Source: Brumimicrobium ulvae | GTDB taxonomy: Bacteria; Bacteroidota; Bacteroidia; Flavobacteriales_D; Crocinitomicaceae | Reading direction: 5' to 3' | Assembly (NCBI RefSeq): GCF_947504225.1 | Contig: NZ_CANNGT010000002.1 | Location: 372,001 to 436,000 of the forward strand | DNA: 64,000 nt | Shown here: piece by piece, positions 16,321-24,776 of the stretch | Layout: each line of letters opens with the position of its first letter | Position numbering within the stretch: the first letter of the stretch is position 1 | Notes under the pieces: model-generated | The model's input: only the letters and a program-made list of their open reading frames with translations | Told to the model about the DNA's origin: nothing | The model's database searches: none | Program-made: the position numbers and the translations under genes

Positions 16321-16514
16321 AAAGTGGAGAAATTTGTATCATTCTCGTCAGTTCGAGTGAATCTCAGAACAAAGTAGTAAAATTTGTATCGTTCGCATCA
16401 GTTTGAGTGAATCTCAGAACAAAGTAGTAAAATTTGTATCGTTCTCGTCAGTTCGAGTGGATTTCGGAACAAAGTGGAGAAATTTGTATCGAGAACAGAC
16501 GAGAAACCACGAAG
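16321..16514 (+). repeat. 50-bp tandem repeat, block A
   Basis: Three head-to-tail units of exactly 50 bases (16321-16370, 16371-16420, 16421-16470) plus a fourth that diverges after 20 bases. Each unit starts AAAGTRGWRAAATTTGTATC, contains TCGTCAGTTCGAGTG or a near form, and ends AGAAC or GGAAC. The block ends with GTATCGAGAACAGACGAGAA. Confidence 0.85.
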
Positions 16515-16582
16515 AGTAAATCATTTCAAACACCGTACTGTTCTCGATACACCTACGTTTCACTTCGGCACTCGAACTGACG
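16446..16582. repeat. Nested inverted repeats around the repeat block
   Basis: CGTCAGTTCGAGTG (16446-16459) pairs with CACTCGAACTGACG (16569-16582), and inside it GTATCGAGAACAG (16486-16498) pairs with CTGTTCTCGATAC (16538-16550). Both pairs are perfect, so the segment can form a large two-step cruciform or RNA hairpin. Confidence 0.75.
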
Positions 16583-16709
16583 GTAAGATACACCTCCGAA
16601 ATGCTACAGTATTCTAAAATAACGTGCCAACCACCCTAGTTTCGAGAGAGTTTACACAGGAACAAAGTAAAATAGTAACGTTTTCGTCAGAGAAAAACTA
16701 TCCTAAAAC

Positions 16710-16852
16710 AAAGTAGTAAAATTTGTATCGTTCGCATCAGTTTGAGTAAATCTCAGAACAAAGTGGAGAGATTGGTATCCTCTCGTCAGTTCGAGTGAAT
16801 TTAGGAACAAAGTGGAGAAATTTGTATCGAGAACAGACGAGAAACCACGAAG
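16710..16852 (+). repeat. 50-bp tandem repeat, block B
   Basis: A second array of the same unit: 16710-16759 (50 bases), 16760-16808 (49) and a partial unit from 16809. It ends in the same terminal sequence as block A. The 16306-16895 gap is almost wholly made of these repeats and shows no gene. Confidence 0.8.
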
Positions 16853-16895
16853 GGAAAAAGGTACACTTATCCCATTCGTAATTACCTCACCTTAA

Positions 16896-18167
16896 TCAAT
16901 ATATCTTTTTCTCCACAGAATTATCATCGTAATATTCGATTACAATACCTTTGAAATTTTGATCGACTTCTTGACCTAAGGTGTTTACTCTTTTGATTAG
17001 CTTTCTGTTTTTAAGATTATCGATAGAGATGATAGGAAAAACCTCTCTTTTTCCATCAAAATCCACTTGGGTTAATCGATAGTAGTTAATGGCACTTGGA
17101 AAGTTTCGGTGCTCTAAACTATAGTTTTTCACCTCTGTTGAATTCCCTGCCCCTGATACTTTGTCAATTTCTTGCCATGAGAATCCGTCTGAAGAATGCG
17201 CAATGGAAAAATAATCATTATTGGTTTCTGTGGCAGTTTCCCAAGTCAGTAAGTTCATACCTTGTTTGTTTTGTCCGTTGAAAGCTGTGAGATCGACAGG
17301 CAAAGGAACTTCAGTACATTCTAAATCCGCTGAACCTCCCCAAGTTAAATTAAATGGATTGTTAGATGCTGAGTAATTGTCTATCAACAGAATGTAAACC
17401 TCATCTTCTTGGACGTTTAATGGTGCAACCCAGCCGTTTCCAAATGCATTTTCTGAATTATCAGTTGCGGTGATCCATCCATATCCATTACAAGTTCCCC
17501 AAAACCAATGCCAACTAGTACACCCCCAATAATCACCCATGCCTGTATCACCATATCCTTCAGCCCATGAACACCGAACAGGCCCAGAAGCGGGCGGGCA
17601 ATTGGCATTCGCTGTCGCTTCTGTAAATGGCCCCCAGATTGCCCAGTCATAATCATCTGAGGCCGTTGGTGAAATTGTCATCTCTAAAGTTCCAGTACTT
17701 CCAACATATACATAATACCAAGAAGATTGGTGCTCAACAGATAAGCACCCTTTGTTGCTGCTGTTTAACTCTTGTGTTCCACTACCACTAGCATTCCCAC
17801 TAAAACTTGCTGCATCACAAACCATTGTTGCGTTTTCACAATCCTGGTTACCATTCTTTAGAACGTTTCCAGAATTATTTATTGGTTTGTCTGTATTGTC
17901 TGTAAGAATTTGAAAATCTTCAATTTCGTATCCATGCAATTCAACAAATTGAGCCATTTCATTTATTGTAATCAACAAAGGTGACTGAAAAGTCAGGATA
18001 CTATCATTGATATACCGATGAGATACTTCTAGCTCCCTTGTTATTTCGCTAAAGGCAGTTTTCGGAGACTCACCGTTAAAGGAATGAAGTTTTAATAGAT
18101 ATTCGTTTTGTGAAAACGTGCTGATTTGTACTCCTAAAAGGAATACTAGTAAAAGTAGGTTTTTCAT
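16896..18167 (-). CDS. Secreted protein with putative type IX secretion-type C-terminus
   Basis: 423 residues. A signal peptide (MKNLLLLVFLLGVQISTFSQ) is followed by an N-terminal region, a Cys/Trp/Gly-rich beta domain of about residues 110-285 (ENATMVCDAASFSGNASG, SSWYYVYVGSTGTLEM, DYDWAIWGPF), a fibronectin-like segment from about 290 (LPVDLTAFNGQNKQGMNLLTWETATETNNDYF) and a C-terminal strand-rich tail with RVNTLGQEVDQNFKGIVI. The tail resembles the sorting signals of exported Bacteroidota proteins. Likely surface-exposed; function unknown. Confidence 0.75.
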   Translation of the reverse strand: MKNLLLLVFLLGVQISTFSQNEYLLKLHSFNGESPKTAFSEITRELEVSHRYINDSILTFQSPLLITINEMAQFVELHGYEIEDFQILTDNTDKPINNSGNVLKNGNQDCENATMVCDAASFSGNASGSGTQELNSSNKGCLSVEHQSSWYYVYVGSTGTLEMTISPTASDDYDWAIWGPFTEATANANCPPASGPVRCSWAEGYGDTGMGDYWGCTSWHWFWGTCNGYGWITATDNSENAFGNGWVAPLNVQEDEVYILLIDNYSASNNPFNLTWGGSADLECTEVPLPVDLTAFNGQNKQGMNLLTWETATETNNDYFSIAHSSDGFSWQEIDKVSGAGNSTEVKNYSLEHRNFPSAINYYRLTQVDFDGKREVFPIISIDNLKNRKLIKRVNTLGQEVDQNFKGIVIEYYDDNSVEKKIY

Positions 18168-18501
18168 GCTTTCTGTGTTTAAATACTATAAAACTATAGT
18201 TATTCAATCAATGACAATAATAACAAACTTAATAGAGTTCACCAAGTTAAAGACGGGTTATTTATCGATAAATGATACTATTTTGACTATTAATACAATT
18301 GTCTTGTACATTAGTACAGGGTTAGATTTTCAGAAAATCTAGGTGAATACTACTTTTTAATTGATTTAATGTGCTTAATCTGTGGGCAAAGACACCCTAC
18401 TTACGAGTTATTTAAAACCGCGTTCAATTCCACAAACTACCCACTCTGTTTTAATCATCAATTCTTACATTCGTAATTAAAAAATTTTCCATTTAAAAAG
18501 C

Positions 18502-18509
18502 TATCTTTG
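18502..18509 (+). promoter_or_regulatory. -7 box upstream of polA
   Basis: TATCTTTG matches TAnnTTTG and lies 23 bases before the polA start. No TTG is seen at the expected spacing. The rest of the 18168-18532 gap has only a reverse AATTACGAAT copy (18469-18478). Confidence 0.45.
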
Positions 18510-18532
18510 ATTTCAATTCAAATTTTCACATT

Positions 18533-21340
18533 ATGTTGACTCCAAAAACTGATAAAAAACTATTCCTTCTTGATGCATTTGCATTGATCTATAGATCTTA
18601 CTTTGCTTTTTTCAAGAATCCAAGGATGAATTCAAAAGGTGAGAATACTTCAGCAGCATTTGGCTTTACTAATGCATTGCTGGATGTAATAAAAAAGGAG
18701 GAGCCAACACATATTGCAGTCGTTTTTGACCCTCCGGGTGGAGCAACAAATCGCATTGAGGAGTTTTCTGAATACAAGGCACAACGTGAAGAAATGCCAG
18801 AAGATATTCGCAATATGATTGAACCCATCAAACGCATTATCGAAGCCTTTAAAATTCCGATTTTGACGAAGGAAGGATACGAAGCAGATGATGTTATTGG
18901 GACCTTGGCTAGAATGGCAGAAAAAGAAGGGTTTACAACATACATGATGACTCCTGATAAAGATTTTGGTCAGTTGGTTACTGAAAAGTCTTTCATGTAT
19001 AAACCCGGACGTGGTAAAAAACCTGCTGAAGTTCTAGGAGTAACAGAAATTCAAGCCCAGTTTGAAGTTGAACATCCTTCGCAAGTAATTGATATTTTAG
19101 GATTATGGGGTGACGCTTCAGATAATATTCCTGGAATTCCTGGAATTGGTGAAAAAACAGCTAAAAAACTGGTGAAGAAATATGGTTCGATGGAGGGGCT
19201 TTTTGAACACGTTGATGAACTCAAAGGAAAGCAAAAAGAAAACGTAATTAACTTCATGGAGCAAGGGTTAATGTCCAAAAAGTTAGCGACAATTATTACC
19301 GATGTAGATGTTCCTTTTGATGCTGAAGATTTGAAGATTTGTCCTCCAGACGAAGAGAAAATCCGTGAAATTTTTACAGAATTAGAATTTAGGAATATTG
19401 CTAAGCGCGTACTGGGAGAAGAAATAGTAATTACGAATTCAAGTGTACCCTCTACGGACGGACAATTGGATTTATTTGGGGCAACTCAGACTCCTGAACA
19501 ACAGGAAACAGTAGAAACTAATGAATTAAAAAGTTTAGCCACGGAAAAAGCGGATTATCATTTTGTAGAATCAGAGAAAGAACAACAAGAATTAGTTGAA
19601 CTATTGCTCAAGCAAAAATCGGTGTGTTTTGACACCGAAACCAATAGCCTTGAAGCAAGAAATGCTGATTTGGTAGGAATAGCATTCTCCTTTAAAGCCA
19701 AAGAAGCTTTTTACGTTCCTTTTCCAGAAGACTTTGATGAAGCAAAAGCACTCGTTCAACTATTTGCTCCTTATTTTGAATCTGAAAAGGTGGAAAAAGT
19801 TGCTCATAATATAAAGTACGATGAGCAGGTCATTAACCGTTATGGAGTAAAGTTGCGCGGGCCACGTTTCGACACGATGATTGCTCATTATTTGCTTTCA
19901 CCAGATGGCAGACACAATATGGATGCACTTGCCGAATATTATTTACAATACACCACTTTCCCAATTGAAGATTTGATTGGAAAGAAAGGAAAAAATCAAA
20001 AAACAATGCGTGATATTCCACAAAAGGAAATTGTGGATTACGCTTGTGAAGATGCCGACATTACTTGGCAACTAAAAGAGCTTTTTGAACCAGAAATTCA
20101 AAAGGATCATCTGAAAGATTTGTTTTATGAAATTGAAATGCCACTCTCTGAAGTCCTAAAAGCGATGGAACAAGAAGGTATTCAACTCGATATTGAGCGT
20201 TTAAAAGCGTTTTCAAACGAATTAGAGGTCACTTTAAAAGAAATCGAGGAGAAGGTTCTAGCATTGGCTGGGGTTGAATTTAATTTGGATTCACCAAAAC
20301 AATTAGGGGAAGTTTTATTCGAAACGCTAGAGATTGCGAAGAAGCCAAAGAAGACCAAAACAGGTCAGTATTCAACTTCAGAGGATACCTTGCAAAAACA
20401 CATCAATGATCACGAAATTATTCCTTTGATTTTAGATTACCGCTCCTTAAGAAAATTGAAGAGCACTTATGTGGATCCACTGCCAACATTGGTAGACGAA
20501 AATGATGGTAGATTGCACACGCATTATATGCAAACGGTAGCGGCAACAGGAAGATTAAGTTCAACCAATCCCAACCTTCAAAACATTCCAATTCGTACAC
20601 CGAAAGGAAGGGAAATTCGTAAAGCATTTGTGGCAAAAAATGATGATTACTATTTAATGGCTGCCGATTATTCTCAAATTGAATTGCGTATTATCGCTGC
20701 TTTAAGTGGAGATAAAACAATGATTGAGGCATTCCAAAATAAACTCGATATCCACGCTGCAACAGCTGCCAAAGTATATGGTGTAGAGTTGGAAGAAGTG
20801 ACCAGAGAACAAAGAAGTAACGCCAAAGCGGTTAACTTTGGAATTATTTACGGTCAATCTGCATTCGGTTTAGCACAAAACCTTGGTATTTCTCGTAGAG
20901 AAGCAAAGTCGATTATCGACAGTTACTTTGAACAATACCCCACGATTAAAACCTACATGGAAAAAGCGAAGGAAGAAGCCAAGGAGAAAGGTTATGTGGA
21001 AACCATTATGAAACGTCGTCGTTATTTACCAGACATTCATTCTTCGAATGCAATTGTTCGTGGATTTGCAGAACGAAATGCTATAAATGCACCAATTCAA
21101 GGCAGTGCTGCTGACATTATCAAAGTGGCAATGATCAATATTTATAGAAAAATGAAAACGCAAAAACTCAGTTCTAGAATGTTGCTCCAAGTACATGATG
21201 AATTGGTTTTTGATGTACTAAAATCAGAAAAAGACATAATTTCCAAAATTGTAAAAGAAGAAATGGAAGGTGCTGTAGAACTCGTTGTTCCACTGGATGT
21301 TGAAATGGAATTCGCCGAAAACTGGTTAGATGCACATTAG
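18533..21340 (+). CDS. polA: DNA polymerase I
   Basis: 935 residues with all three domains. The 5' nuclease spans about 1-300 (LLDAFALIYRSYFAF, EADDVIGTLA, DASDNIPGIPGIGEKTA). The 3'-5' proofreading domain spans about 340-540 and looks active: FDTETNSL, AHNIKYDEQ and YACEDADITW keep the acidic metal ligands and Tyr. The polymerase domain holds GRLSSTNPNLQNIP, DYSQIELRIIAALSGD, RSNAKAVNFGIIYG and LLQVHDELVFD. The linker between the nuclease domains contains an AATTACGAAT copy. An open frame follows the stop (see 21341). Confidence 0.98.
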   Translation: MLTPKTDKKLFLLDAFALIYRSYFAFFKNPRMNSKGENTSAAFGFTNALLDVIKKEEPTHIAVVFDPPGGATNRIEEFSEYKAQREEMPEDIRNMIEPIKRIIEAFKIPILTKEGYEADDVIGTLARMAEKEGFTTYMMTPDKDFGQLVTEKSFMYKPGRGKKPAEVLGVTEIQAQFEVEHPSQVIDILGLWGDASDNIPGIPGIGEKTAKKLVKKYGSMEGLFEHVDELKGKQKENVINFMEQGLMSKKLATIITDVDVPFDAEDLKICPPDEEKIREIFTELEFRNIAKRVLGEEIVITNSSVPSTDGQLDLFGATQTPEQQETVETNELKSLATEKADYHFVESEKEQQELVELLLKQKSVCFDTETNSLEARNADLVGIAFSFKAKEAFYVPFPEDFDEAKALVQLFAPYFESEKVEKVAHNIKYDEQVINRYGVKLRGPRFDTMIAHYLLSPDGRHNMDALAEYYLQYTTFPIEDLIGKKGKNQKTMRDIPQKEIVDYACEDADITWQLKELFEPEIQKDHLKDLFYEIEMPLSEVLKAMEQEGIQLDIERLKAFSNELEVTLKEIEEKVLALAGVEFNLDSPKQLGEVLFETLEIAKKPKKTKTGQYSTSEDTLQKHINDHEIIPLILDYRSLRKLKSTYVDPLPTLVDENDGRLHTHYMQTVAATGRLSSTNPNLQNIPIRTPKGREIRKAFVAKNDDYYLMAADYSQIELRIIAALSGDKTMIEAFQNKLDIHAATAAKVYGVELEEVTREQRSNAKAVNFGIIYGQSAFGLAQNLGISRREAKSIIDSYFEQYPTIKTYMEKAKEEAKEKGYVETIMKRRRYLPDIHSSNAIVRGFAERNAINAPIQGSAADIIKVAMINIYRKMKTQKLSSRMLLQVHDELVFDVLKSEKDIISKIVKEEMEGAVELVVPLDVEMEFAENWLDAH

Positions 21341-21532
21341 AACAGCAAGAGTTTTGAGCAAGAGCATACAGGCGAGATCAAAATAGATTATGTTTTTGAT
21401 GAATTGGTTTTTCTTCTCTTAGAAAGACTTCGAACTAAATCAGTAACTTTTCAATATCCAAATTCATGGTGGAGCTTAGAATTAGAACAAATTAAGTCAA
21501 AATTCCGTTCCGCACGAATTCTTACCATGTGA
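21341..21532 (+). other. In-frame open stretch after the polA stop
   Basis: The polA frame stays open for 63 codons after its TAG, to TGA at 21530-21532, with protein-like composition (VFDELVFLLLERLR, YPNSWWSLELEQIKSK). There is no ATG start near its beginning; a TTG at 21404 could start a 42-residue product. polA itself ends normally (ENWLDAH), so this is more likely a gene remnant or chance than an extension. Confidence 0.2.
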
Positions 21533-21582
21533 TATCTGTGGTGTTTTGAGCTTTGTTGAAATATGTTTAGCCGAAGTTATCC

Positions 21583-22830
21583 TCAATTTTTATCTGCATT
21601 TTCCAAACCCAATAAACTCAGGTATATTTCATAGTATTTATTGACTCCATTTTCTAAACTATACCATTTTTCTGCTCCAGCTCTGATTTTCTGTTTGTTG
21701 TATTTTTCAGTATGTAAATGACATTGCGCATAAGACTCCTCATTCAGTTGATGAAGCACTTTTCCTGCGCTAGAATCCATGATGATTTTATCGGTGTCGC
21801 CCACTCCTGCATTACAAATAATGGGAATTCCCATAGCCATTAATTCACCTTGTTTAGTAGGAGAGGAGGCCTTTTTAGAAAAAGTTGGACGAATAAAAAA
21901 GATGGAATAATCAAAAACAGAAACATACAACGGTACTTCATTATGTTTTGTGCCAACAACAATGACTTCATCCTCAGGAATTTCTTTTTCTCTAGCAATG
22001 GAAACGATATTTTCTTTAGGTTCTCTTGATAAAAATAAAAATTTAGAGTCCTTTTTGTGCTTGCGAAGATGTGAATAGAAATCGAGCATTTCATCTAACA
22101 TATACCAAGTTCCGATAGACCCAACATAACCCAGAACAAAATCATTTTCATGCATTCCTAGTTTTTGTTTAACCGCAATTCTTTGAGCAGGTTCAATCTT
22201 TGAAGGATTAAAATGAACAAGGTCAACACAACAAGGAATAACTTCTATTGTTAACGGATGAGGTAGGTTGTTCCATGACTGAATTTCTTCTTTGCCATTA
22301 TGGGTGAGTGAAATAATGACGTCAGCATTGCTAAAAAAATCAATTTCTTTGCCCTTAAAATAGCGATAAGCCTTTTTGAAAACAGGATTTTTAAGGTTCC
22401 AAATTCCCCCTTCAACACGTTCGTCTGCCCAAAACCCACGCATATCAAAAACAAATTTCAATCCTTTTTCCCGCTGAAAGTACCTACCAATAATTGAAGG
22501 AATATAACTGCGGCAATGAACAATATCAAAATGAATGGTCTCATGTAGTTTCAAGGCCACTTTTTTCATTTTTAGAATATCTTTGAGAGTAGATAATAAA
22601 GGTGGGGTTTTAGTATAAAATTGAGGATGCCAAATGATGCCGTTTTCTTCACACATGGCTTTGATCCTTGGAATATCATCAACGTAGTTCTTTTTTTCAA
22701 AACTCACCAAATGTATACAGATGTCTTTTTTGCCTAAACCAAATAGATAGGGCAGTACTTGTGATTGACCTAGCGCATCGGTCATCCCATCATAAGAGAG
22801 GTATAAAACTTTATATTTATTTGCTTTCAT
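21583..22830 (-). CDS. Glycosyltransferase family 4 protein
   Basis: 415 residues, GT-B fold. The N-terminal half begins KVLYLSYDGMTDALGQSQVLPYL, a form common in GT4 enzymes of surface-polysaccharide clusters. The C-terminal donor domain holds FVLGYVGSIGTWYMLDEMLDFY and KASSPTKQGELMAMGIPIICNAGVGDTDKI, where the Glu of KQGELMAMG is the E-x7-E-type region. It would transfer a sugar from a nucleotide donor to a glycan or lipid acceptor on the cytoplasmic face. It stands alone, so acceptor and sugar are unknown. Confidence 0.88.
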   Translation of the reverse strand: MKANKYKVLYLSYDGMTDALGQSQVLPYLFGLGKKDICIHLVSFEKKNYVDDIPRIKAMCEENGIIWHPQFYTKTPPLLSTLKDILKMKKVALKLHETIHFDIVHCRSYIPSIIGRYFQREKGLKFVFDMRGFWADERVEGGIWNLKNPVFKKAYRYFKGKEIDFFSNADVIISLTHNGKEEIQSWNNLPHPLTIEVIPCCVDLVHFNPSKIEPAQRIAVKQKLGMHENDFVLGYVGSIGTWYMLDEMLDFYSHLRKHKKDSKFLFLSREPKENIVSIAREKEIPEDEVIVVGTKHNEVPLYVSVFDYSIFFIRPTFSKKASSPTKQGELMAMGIPIICNAGVGDTDKIIMDSSAGKVLHQLNEESYAQCHLHTEKYNKQKIRAGAEKWYSLENGVNKYYEIYLSLLGLENADKN

Positions 22831-22989
22831 TGAATAAGCTAAAGATAAATTTTTTGGCTAATAATCTTGAATCCATTTTTTAATTTTTATTTTGAATGGT
22901 TCTTTTATCAACTTTTATGAATTTGAATCTTCCTTAATAAGGAATGTTTTGTTTTTATTTGTTAATATTGGACTTTATAAACAACACAA

Positions 22990-24027
22990 ATGCGAAGCGA
23001 ACTATTAGCCATCCGTAAGTTGCTACTTATCATAGTAGTGCCCTTGATAATGTATCTGTTAAGTGTGTTATCGATTATTTTTATTCCATTAGTTTTTGGA
23101 CTATTTGCCGCCCTTGTATTTTCACCTCTTATGCGCTGGTTTAGAAGAAAAAAAATCCCTAATATTTTCGGAGTAATTGTTGCTTTAATTATAGTTACCC
23201 TTGGTTTTATAGGTGCTTTTGAGATGGTACAACTCACCGGTCAAGAACTGTCTAATGCCGATGATAATTTTACCGAAAAATTCAATGATCGAATGAACGA
23301 TGTAGTTTCACCAATCGTTGATATGATGGGGATTGAACCTGCTGAAGGAGAGACGAAATTTCAAGCATTGATGAATGACGAAAAAGTGAGCGCAAACTTG
23401 TTTGGAAATGTTGGAAGCGGACTGAATTTTGCCCGAAAATTTGTAAGCATGGCATTGATGACGCTCTTCTTCATGGTGCTTTTACTGGCTGGTTCAATGA
23501 ATATCCAAAAGGTGATGGAATTGCTTATTTTTAAGCAGAAATACGCTTCTGTAAAAACTTTTAGACAAATAGAGAAGGATATTTTCAAGTTTATGATTGT
23601 GAAGTTTTTGCTGAGCTTCTTTACAGGATTAGGATTCAGCCTGGCATGTTATGCCTTTGATGTTAGTTTCCCTATCTTCTGGGGGGTATTTGCCTTCCTG
23701 ATTAACTTTATTCAAATGATTGGGTCTGTGATTTCTGTAGTGGTGCTTTCTGCCTTTGCACTTGTGGAACTAAACGTTAGTGGTTCAATGGCTTTCTTTG
23801 TTATCGTAATCTCTGGTGTGCAAGTCTTGTTTGGGGGAATTTTGGAGCCTATTCTTATGGGGAAATCTTTCTCCATTAATACCGTCACAGTATTGGTGAT
23901 GTTAACGCTTTGGGGCTTTATTTGGGGTATTCCAGGATTGATTTTGTCTATTCCAATTACTGCATTGATCAAGAAAATAATGGAAAAATTCCCTGGAACT
24001 GCTGTTTATGCTAGGATAATGTCTTGA
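22990..24027 (+). CDS. AI-2E-family permease
   Basis: 345 residues with about seven to eight membrane segments. The layout is that of the family once called UPF0118/PerM: an N-terminal pair of helices (LLLIIVVPLIMYLLSVLSIIFIPLVFGLFAALVFSPLM), a soluble loop of about residues 90-140, then a helical C-terminal half with FPIFWGVFAFLINFIQMIGSVIS, VLFGGILEPILMGKSFSINTVTVLVMLTLWGFIWGIPG. Members export AI-2, act as Na/H antiporters or move other small molecules; the substrate is not readable here. The stop overlaps the next ATG. Confidence 0.9.
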   Translation: MRSELLAIRKLLLIIVVPLIMYLLSVLSIIFIPLVFGLFAALVFSPLMRWFRRKKIPNIFGVIVALIIVTLGFIGAFEMVQLTGQELSNADDNFTEKFNDRMNDVVSPIVDMMGIEPAEGETKFQALMNDEKVSANLFGNVGSGLNFARKFVSMALMTLFFMVLLLAGSMNIQKVMELLIFKQKYASVKTFRQIEKDIFKFMIVKFLLSFFTGLGFSLACYAFDVSFPIFWGVFAFLINFIQMIGSVISVVVLSAFALVELNVSGSMAFFVIVISGVQVLFGGILEPILMGKSFSINTVTVLVMLTLWGFIWGIPGLILSIPITALIKKIMEKFPGTAVYARIMS

Positions 24028-24674
24028 TGAAACCTGCCCTCAGCCTTTCAATGAGAAACAAATCCTTGAGGAAAACAATTGTGTATATAAAAACAACACT
24101 CAGCGTTATTTTTATATTTTATTTTCTATCACGCCCTGCAATTGCTCAAGAAAACAAGTCTGATGAAAGGATGAATGTTGGAACTGCAATAGGCTATCGC
24201 GCTCCTTATGGCTTGTGGGGCGTTTTCTTCTCTTATCAACCAAGTGTATTACAGAACAACATCGAATTGAATATTGGCGCAGGAATAAATCATTCTTATA
24301 TAATAGGAAGTGGTTTGAAATTCAGATTGTTGAGAAGCGAATCTGGATTGATGGAATCAATGCTTTCTTTTAACTATAGTTTTAATTTTAAGGGAGAACT
24401 TAGGTATAAGCATGAAGGCTTTACTGAATACTATATGGCAAGTGAAGTCCATCGATTGACTTATTCTTTTCACCAAAGATTTTATTTGAATAAAAAAAGA
24501 GTTGAAGCCATTCAGTTAGGCATAGGCTATTGTCACAATGTAGGTAAATACGCTATAAATCATGTTGCTGGTATGAATGCTGGTTGGTCAAAAGTCAATC
24601 GCAATATGAATAGCGGATTGTTTTTTGAATTGGGTTTGGTGATTCACTTTTTAAAGCTCAAAAAAGATGAATAG
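24027..24674 (+). CDS. Predicted outer-membrane beta-barrel protein, unknown
   Basis: 215 residues from the ATG at 24027, which overlaps the permease stop (TGATG). A signal-like hydrophobic stretch lies at about 25-43 (TTLSVIFIFYFLSRPAIAQ), so an ATG at 24051 could be the true start. The mature part alternates aromatic and polar residues in beta strands (FFSYQPSVLQNNIELNIGAGINHSYI, MESMLSFNYSFNFKGELRYK, GLFFELGLVIHF) and ends in a hydrophobic strand, as small barrels do. No family name. Coupled to the permease by overlap. Confidence 0.65.
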   Translation: MKPALSLSMRNKSLRKTIVYIKTTLSVIFIFYFLSRPAIAQENKSDERMNVGTAIGYRAPYGLWGVFFSYQPSVLQNNIELNIGAGINHSYIIGSGLKFRLLRSESGLMESMLSFNYSFNFKGELRYKHEGFTEYYMASEVHRLTYSFHQRFYLNKKRVEAIQLGIGYCHNVGKYAINHVAGMNAGWSKVNRNMNSGLFFELGLVIHFLKLKKDE

Positions 24675-24727
24675 AAACTCTCAAGCTAAAAGCAATTGCT
24701 ATATTTCTTCAAATTAATCCCAAAAAA

Positions 24728-24753
24728 GAAAAGTCACCTTATGATGACTTTTC
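24728..24753 (-). terminator. Terminator of the M43 protease gene
   Basis: GAAAAGTCA and TGACTTTTC form a perfect 9-bp stem with an 8-base loop. On the minus strand it is followed by TTTTTTG, so it mainly ends the leftward protease transcript and may also end the rightward one. Confidence 0.7.
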
Positions 24754-24776
24754 CATTTTATGAGGGGGTTATTATG

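Noticed and set aside
16321-16852. CRISPR array
   Set aside because: The units are joined head to tail without unique spacers, and no cas genes are present in the window.
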